Of a stretch of 64,000 nt of DNA, positions 56,975 through 64,000 are shown in pieces. The notes under the pieces were generated by a model. The model did not search any database and was not told the origin of the DNA. It saw only the letters and a program-made list of their open reading frames with translations. Source of the stretch: Theropithecus gelada (taxonomy: Eukaryota; Chordata; Mammalia; Primates; Cercopithecidae); NCBI RefSeq assembly GCF_003255815.1, contig NC_037668.1, positions 11,712,040 through 11,776,039 of the forward strand, in the 5' to 3' direction. The translations under genes and the position numbers were made by a program. Position 1 is the stretch's first letter. Every line of letters starts with the position of its first letter.

Positions 56975-59900
56975 TGTTACCACAACCTGCAACTAACTTA
57001 TCTATTGTCTGTTTTATTGTTTATCTGTACCTGCATAGGGACCTTAGACTGTCTTGCTTCCTGCTACATTCCCAAGAGCCTAGAACCATGCCCAATGTCA
57101 CAGAGAGCCCCATAAATATTTATTAAATAAATTAATCCATGAAGGCAAAGCTGGATCAAAATACATCAGCATATCTGGAGAATTATAGCAGTCAGAGGAG
57201 GAAAACAGTGAGTTAGGATGGAATCCAGCAGAATGGGTCACTACCTAAGCCAACAGACCTGAAAAGTCTTCTATCATTCCTCAACTGGACAGTTTCCTGC
57301 ATGAACCCATGCCACAGTGCAGGTCCACTTTTGCCCAGATTAACCCACAGAGCCAAGAGCTGGGTCAAGGAAACATTTGCATGGAAAATGCCAAAAGAGA
57401 AAGCAGTCCCATAGCAGTCTCCCTGGTAATAACTTCGAAGGCCTATTTGCTTAATCCAAATATACATAGAGTGCCTTCACCACCCACATATTTGGAAAGG
57501 GGAAATGAAGTATGGTCATATAGCTCTGCTTGTCTATAACTGCAATTCAGATCCCAAAATTTAAAACAAGTGAACAGCCAAACTTTCAAAACAGCAGTCC
57601 CTTTAAAAAAAAATAGTTCGTTAAGTGTGTGACTCAAAGAATTCCCATTGATTCTTCTCAGAACAAAAGATCTTAATAGGGCAGATCAGTAATGACTGAA
57701 ACAGCCAGTGGATTATAATGTTTTGCACATACTGTGCAAAACTATGGAACTTTGCACTCTGGACAGAAGAGCTATACCTATAAAAATTTCCCCACAGAAA
57801 TCATACTCTCTATCTATGAAACAGTGCAGTAAAGTTAAATCAGTTGAAAGGGAAAAAAGCAGGTGTCATTAGAATACTTGGAAGAGTAGTGGATATTTTG
57901 GAGAATCATGGTCATTGAAAAGAAGTGCAGAAGGTTAAACTGGATAAAATTTTTATTGGGTTGGTAAAAAGAAAAGGGAAATTGACCATGCTCCCAGAGT
58001 TAGGCCTTAACTTTTTATTTAGGTGTCAAATTGGCTGCTGCACTGGTGGGCTGATAATTTGCGGCCAAGGAGGGGTCTTTAATCTGGCAACCAGGATGGA
58101 GTGCTTGTGCTGAAAGTTTAGGGAAATACTAAGAAAACACACGTCTAGGGGTGACTGTCTGGCTGACACAGCAGTCACAGCTGCATTGTGGAACAGGATG
58201 CCTAGATGACCATCAGCCTTGAAGATTAATTTCAACACCCTAATTTGAGTGACTTGTAAAAAGTGGAAGCTTCATGATTTAGTCTATTTGTGCTAGTATA
58301 ACAAAATATGTCGGATTAGAAAATGTACAAATAACAGAAACCTATTTCTTATGTTCCAGATGCCGGGAAATACATGATCAATGTGTCTATGAGTTTCATG
58401 TCTGGTGGGAGCCCAGTGTCTCCTTCCAAGACAGCATCTTGTTGCTGCATTGTCTGTGTCCTCATGTGGCAGAAGAATGGAAGGGGTCAGCTAGTTTCCT
58501 CAAGCCCTTTTATGAGGTCACTAATCCCATTCATGAGGGCCCTGTCCTCATATGCTAATCGCTTCCTAAAGGCCCCAACTCTAAACACTATCACATTGGC
58601 AATTAAGTTTCAACATATGAATTTGGAAGGAACACAATCAGACCATACAATTTCACAAGATCAAGAAGGAATATGGGACAAAGGTGAATTTGGTATAGCC
58701 TAACTCATGCACTGCTGCAAAGGACTCTGGGAATATTTTTACTTTGAGTCACACAGCAAAAACCAGAGACAAGAAAGAACAGGGGAGCAAAGGAAAGCCT
58801 AAAATATTCATTGTCATGACCTAGGATGTTACAGGATTTTATGGCACTTGGACTAATGTCTATTCTGTGCAATTCACCGACCTCCAAGAAAAGTAGCAGA
58901 AAGACAGTTTTCAGATAAGAATTTCAGGGACCCTGGAAACAAATTAATATTGACTAGCCCAGTTCTTCACCAGTATATGAGAAAGGAGATATCTTTATTT
59001 TGGTCATATTGGATAGTTTTAGTGGATACATGGAAACTTTCTCAATATGACAGTGATTAACGTCTAAGAAATCTCTTACCCAGGAGTCTCCAAGAACATG
59101 GTCTCAGACAATGGGCAGACTCATGAGAGAGCTGTCCCACCAGCCATGTCCCACAGCAAATGACCAATCCTAGGCAGACTTTGCTCTCCTCTGGTCTGTT
59201 CCCCAACCCTAATACCCCTGTCATCCATCAAGAGTCAGCCTCATGGACAGTGGGGCTTGGTATACTTACTTGATGCGTACTCTCTGGAATTTCACTTCTA
59301 GATCACAGAACTGTTTTGTAGATACCACCTTTCTCAGCCCCCTTCTATTTGTGTTAAGTTTATAACTATAGTCTCATGATTCTCCTCACATCAGAAAAAG
59401 ATAAGAACATTTTAGTGCTAAATTGTTCTTTGTGGATAAGTAAATAAATAAATAAATCCTTGAATACAAGACTTGAAATCAGAGGAAACATAAGATCCAA
59501 ACACCCAATCACAGTCTTCTAAATCAATTTTTTTCATGCTTTTATGCTGGTTAGTGGTCAAGTTACAAAATTTCCCAAAGGTGCCTTTATTACAGGCACT
59601 TCAATGCAAGCATAGTGGCCAGCTTAAGGTCACCTCTTCAATCCTGAAATCACCAGCTGAAGACTTGTGGGAGTCAATAGAGATTGGTTTGGGGTAAGAG
59701 TAAAACAAATCACATGAGTATATGGTATTAAAGCAATGTGGTATACAGACAATGATATTATCTTACTTTACAAGAAAATGTAGTAGAAGCTATCTTTTTA
59801 TACATCTATCTGGTGATTACTGTGCTCCTGGACACAAATGTGTGTAATTTTTTAAGTTGCATCTGGCTTAGAGGTCTACATCAAAAATTCCAAGGGAAAT

Positions 59901-60990
59901 GAGCAGGAATCTTATCAAGATAATACCAAAAGGCTGTTTTCCATTGCTTAGAAATATGTGAAAAGGAATGTCCACAGTAAACTGAAGAGATGCATAGGAA
60001 ATCTCAGAAGGAATCTCTTACCTCCTAAAAATGTCTTACATTTGGAATGCAATCTGATGCAAAGATAGGCAACAGACATGAACAGACACCCACCAAAGAA
60101 GATATACAAATTACAAGAAAGCATATGAAAAGATACTAAGCATCATATGTCATTAGAAAATTGCAACCTAAAACAAAAATGAGATACCACTGCACACCCA
60201 TTAGAATGGTGAAAATCCTCAACACTGACAACAACTAATGCTAGCAAGAATGAGGAGCATCAGGAATGCTCATCCACTGTTGGTGGGGATGCAAAATGGT
60301 ACAGGCACTTCGTAAGGCAGTTTGACAGTTTCTTATAAAACTAAACATATTCTTACCATATAATCCAGCAATCATGCTTCATTGTATTTACACAAATAAA
60401 TTGGAAACTTATGTCCACACAAAAACCTATTTCTAGGTTAGATCTTTATAGCAGTTTTATTCATGATTATCAAAACCTGGAAGCAGCCAATTTGTCCTTC
60501 AATAGCTCAATGGATAATGAAATATTATTCAGTGCTAAAAGAAAAAAAGTGCTATCAAGCCATCAAAAGACATGGAGGAAACTTAAATGTATATTACTAA
60601 ATGCAAGAAGTCAACATTAACAGGCTACATACAGTGTGATTCCAAGTATATGACATTCTGGAAAAGGCAAAACCTTGGAGACAGTAAAAAGATCAATAGC
60701 TGTCAGAGTCAAGGTGCACAGAGGGATTAATAGACAGAAGCAGAAGATTTATAGGGCAGATGACACTAAAATGGTGGTTATATATCAGAATACATTGGTC
60801 AAAACTAAGAATGTGTGAGACCAAGAGTAAACTGTGGACTTTGAGTGATGAAGATGTGTCAATGCAGATCAATGATTGTAATAAATGCACCATGTGGTGT
60901 AGGATGGTGACAGTGGGGAAGTCTGTGTATATGTGGGAGTGGGAGTATATGAGAACTCTCTGCACTTTCCCTCAATTTTGTTGTGAAGCT
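56975..60990. other. About 4 kb present in copy B and missing from copy A
   Basis: The left end (about 56985-57130) looks like an L2 3' end (CCTAGAACCATGCCCAATGT and AATAAATATTTATTAAATAAA-type end). Between about 57130 and 58270 and between 58650 and 60040 I see no gene and no element I can name. The right end is the L1M fragment listed separately. Copy A keeps the last few bases of that L1M, so A lost the segment and B did not gain it. Confidence 0.7.
58279..58648 (+). mobile_element. Medium-reiterated interspersed repeat, family not assigned
   Basis: The sequence from TAGTCTATTTGTGCTAGTAT, through GTCTGTGTCCTCATGTGGCA and ATCCCATTCATGAGGGCCCT, to CAACATATGAATTTGGAAGG and CAGACCATAC follows a common primate interspersed repeat that I recognise by pattern but cannot name with certainty. 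Confidence 0.6.
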
Positions 60991-61020
60991 AAAACTGTAA
61001 TAGAAAATAAAGTCCATTTT
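60050..61020 (+). mobile_element. L1M fragment (ORF2 end and 3' UTR)
   Basis: It contains GAGATACCACTGCACACCCA, ATCCACTGTTGGTGGGGATG, CCAGCAATCATGCTTCATTG, TAATGAAATATTATTCAGTG and the 3' UTR end GTGAAGCTAAAACTG followed by AAAATAAAGTCC. All frames are broken. A MIR-like piece follows at 61025-61110. Confidence 0.9.
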
Positions 61021-63577
61021 AAAAACTAAATGAGATAATATATGTAAAGCACCTGATACACAGTAAGGGACTCAATTAATATATTAGAGCTCATATATAG
61101 AGCTTTCTATGTGCAAGGAGATGTCCCATATGACCTCTTGGTCTGATCTCAACTGATTATTCCTTAAAATAAATATCTGGAGTAGACTTGTAGGGGTCAA
61201 GTGTGTGAAAGTTTAAAATATTTTGTCAGATACTCACCAAAAATTTGCATAAACTTACAATTCCACGAATAACACACCTGTCTCCCCACATCTTCACCAA
61301 CACTTAGTAACTTCAGTGAATCTAATATTTGCTAAACCACTTGTGGTTTTCAAACTGAGTTTAATGAAGGGATAATGTTCTTCGTAATGCAAGAGAAATC
61401 CCCAAGAAAAGAAAGCAGCTTGTTAAAAGTATGTCAGTCTACCTTTTTTCTTCTTAAACATTGGAGTTCCAAGAGCTCTTGACTTGATTGGCACAAAGTT
61501 CCAGTTTCATCTGAAGACTCAACTGGGGAAATATCTACTTTCAAGCTCACTTACATAGGTATTGGAAAATTCACTTCCTCGAAGCTTATTGGACTGGGAA
61601 CCTCAGTTCCCCTTTGACTGTTGTCTGCCCTTAGTTCAATACTGTATTGTCCTGTCCAGCATGGCAGCTTGCTTCATCCAGCCCAATGAGAAAGAGAAAG
61701 TATAAAACAAGATGCAAATCACTACCTTTTCTAACCTAATCATGGAAGTAACATTCCATCATTTTTGTCCCATTATACTGATTAAAAGCAAGTTACTAGG
61801 TTCAGCCCACACACAAGGGAATGAATACCAGGAAGCAGAGATCACTGGACTCACCTTAGAGGCTGGCTACCATACCATCATTGTCAGACTCCAGAGGAAA
61901 TGGTTGAGTGACATCTATGTGACCTCCCCCCAAAAACAACTGACAAACAGAGAATTCAGTAAGAATTAAAAAAGACATTTTGGTAAAGCTTTCTCCTTTC
62001 TCATTCTGAAGGTCTTGCCTAGAAAGACAGCCAAGTTGAGCTCATATAACCCAAAACTTCTGGCCCTAGTTCTCCCTGTATGGTGGAGAGGATGGCCCAT
62101 TGTTCCTTACTTCTGAAAACTGGTTCTTTAAGTACACTTCAAATACCTGGGATCCTACTCATATCTGTGCTATAGATAGGAATAAAATTGCATCTCCTTG
62201 GCAAACAGCTTTGGCCTGGGCAATGATTTCAGCCTCTCATTAGTATGGGAAACTTTCCAATATTTTCATCTTTGTGGTCACTGTTCTCTTCTATTTCCTT
62301 CTATGTATTAGTCCATAAGCACTAAGTTTCAAAAGCACTAAGACATTCTAGAGTCTTGATTTTTTCACTCATCTTTCCATTCGTTTATTAAATAAACATG
62401 TATTAAGTTCCTATGATATGTCAGATGTTGTGCAAATGTTTATGGTAATAAAAATATGTATAAGACATAGATACTTTATTTCGTCAAACACTCAACAATG
62501 TTTGAACATTTGCTCTGTACAAGGTGCTAAGGATCAGTAAAGGAGTAGTACAGTTTAAGACAACACAACAAGAACAAACTCTTCACTCCACTGGCTGTAA
62601 CACCTTTTTACTGAGATCTTCATGGTACAACTTCTTGAACAGGTGTTGTTTTTAAGAGTCACTCTTTCCACATTTTTCTTCTCTTCCTCAACACACAAAT
62701 GAATTGTGTGTTGGACTTTCCAGTTGAACTTCCAACCCAACTATTTGTGGAAATTGCTCTAAACAAATTACTTACAATGTTGCCAAAATCAATAATCGTT
62801 TATTTTCCTATTGCATTTGATGTGACAGCAGCACCCAACATAGTGAACCAAACTCTTCTTGAAACACTTTCTTCATTTGACTTTCACAAGGCCATGTCCT
62901 CCTAATTTTTCTCCTTGCTGCCACCAACTCCTACTCAGCATATTTAGCTGGCCCCTCCTTCTCTGTTCAACTTTCAAATGTTGATATGTGTATTCCAGGA
63001 TTCAGTCCAGAAACTTCCCGTTATCCATGAATATTCTTACCCTAACTTATTTCATCTAGTCCTGTGCCTTTAAAACTTATTCTATGCTACTCATGACCTC
63101 TCTAGGACTCAAGCACAAGGGGTGTAATTATCCTAAAGTAAACCAGGAGTTTAGTAAGCTGGCCAAAAAGAGGGATTTTCCTTTTCCCAGCATGAGAGAC
63201 TGTGCTTAGTATAGATCCCTGTAAAATGGGTGGCTTTCTCCCCTAAGAAAAGGGAAACGCTTTGCGTAAGCCCCAAGGACTCTAGATGCCAGGCAGTTGA
63301 TTTTTCCAGACAATCTTGTGAACAGCTGACACCTAAATCTAGAATGTTTCACACCAACAGCCTGTGTGTTCCCCCATTGATAAAGCTGTGTCTTGTGCTT
63401 ACGTGATAAAAAATTATAACAAGGGAGACTATTGTTCCCACACTGGAATGCAGACTCCCATTGTGAGCCCAGCATTTCCTGACCATTTATGCATCAGTAT
63501 AAAATAGGAGGATGGAGAAATCATGCTGTCTATTCTTTTGCTGATCAGTAATCTTTGTGAGTCTTCCTAATATTGCA
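61021..63577. other. Gene-free duplicated DNA (copy B) up to the GAPDH pseudogene
   Basis: It matches 15173-18071 without the Alu of copy A. A frame of 75-85 codons (15883-16110 in A, 61712-61969 in B) is nearly unchanged in both copies, but it has no recognisable domain and the surrounding DNA is equally similar. Confidence 0.6.
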
Positions 63578-64000
63578 TTTTTTTTTTCTGAGTACAGACA
63601 GGGGACTTTATTGGTGGTACATGACAAGGTGGGGTTCCCTAGGCACCTCCCTCTTCAGGGAGTCTGCACTAAACTGTGTGGAGGAGAGATTCTCAGTGTT
63701 GGGGGGGACTGAGTGTGGCAGGGACTCCCCAGCAGCTGAGGGCCTCTGTTTTCCTCTCATGCTATCACTGGGGCTGGTGGTCCACAGGTCTTACTCCTTG
63801 GAGGCCACGTGAGCCATGAGGTTAACCACCCTGTTGCTGTAGCCAAACTCATTTTCACATCAGAAAATGAGCTTAACAAAGTGGTCATTGAGGGCATTGC
63901 CAGTCCCAGGATCCAAGGTGAAAGAGTGGGTGTCAGTGGTTAAGCTGGAGGAGACAACCTCGTTCTTAGTGTAGCACAAGATGCCCTTATGGGGGCCTTC
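63578..64000 (-). pseudogene. GAPDHP: Processed GAPDH pseudogene (copy B), cut by window edge
   Basis: A minus-strand GAPDH 3' UTR and C-terminal coding part. The poly-A is seen as T's at 63578-63587, the stop TAA at 63791-63793 (SKE end), and sequence continues to the window end. It is orthologous to the copy at 18072-19380: the same insertion point, orientation and flanks. The two therefore come from one retrotransposition that preceded the tandem duplication. Confidence 0.95.

Noticed and set aside
58374..58703. 109-codon frame in the copy B-specific 4 kb
   Set aside because: Most of it is translation of a common interspersed repeat.
1..64000. CRISPR arrays, bacterial operons, tRNA or rRNA genes
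   Set aside because: No regularly spaced repeats with unique spacers, no cloverleaf or rRNA signature was seen; the only tRNA-related signals are MIR SINEs and the retroviral primer-binding site.

Overview
This is primate genomic DNA, most likely human and most likely the HSD3B gene cluster that in human maps to chromosome 1p12. The organism is inferred from dense Alu and L1PA elements, a class II (HERV-K-like) endogenous retrovirus, a HERV9-type LTR12, and processed copies of GAPDH and PSMC6. The chromosomal placement is inferred from two 3beta-hydroxysteroid dehydrogenase (HSD3B) pseudogenes in tandem. No ordinary multi-exon functional gene is visible. The only long intact reading frame is a retrocopy of the proteasome ATPase PSMC6.

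Layout. Positions 1-2360 hold an antisense L1 ORF2 fragment. From about 2685 to 19400 lies duplication copy A: the end of HSD3B intron 3, a badly damaged HSD3B exon 4 (4294-5375), about 12.7 kb of gene-free DNA with Alu and MIR pieces, and a processed GAPDH pseudogene on the minus strand (18072-19380). From 19400 to 22295 is old L1M-like DNA. A complete provirus follows (LTRs 22302-22739 and 31420-31859, 6-bp target duplication GTACAG). It carries decayed gag, pro (dUTPase and protease), pol and env. A PSMC6 retrocopy (26881-28459) interrupts the RNase H/integrase part of pol and encodes an uninterrupted 389-residue protein.

The second HSD3B pseudogene runs from about 32420 to 40990, with coding exons at 32644-32864, 36575-36739 and 39776-40586. 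Its introns hold a purine-rich tract, MIRs, an Alu and an antisense LTR12. It is lightly damaged: a Gly13-to-Arg change in the NAD-binding loop, one stop and one 1-base frameshift. From its intron 3 onwards to the window end (38260-64000) the sequence is duplication copy B, matching copy A in order and orientation and ending in a second GAPDH pseudogene cut by the window edge.

Copies A and B differ by datable events. B alone has a full-length L1PA (42390-48578) and an Alu (49983-50338). A alone has an Alu (16732-17037). A lacks about 4 kb present in B (56975-60990), and B lacks about 250 bp present in A. One stretch (12.6-13.5 kb in A, 54.5-55.4 kb in B) is far more similar than its surroundings, which suggests gene conversion. 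The main story is therefore tandem duplication and decay of a steroidogenic enzyme cluster, layered with retrotransposition and ending in a nested, still-open PSMC6 retrogene inside a retrovirus.
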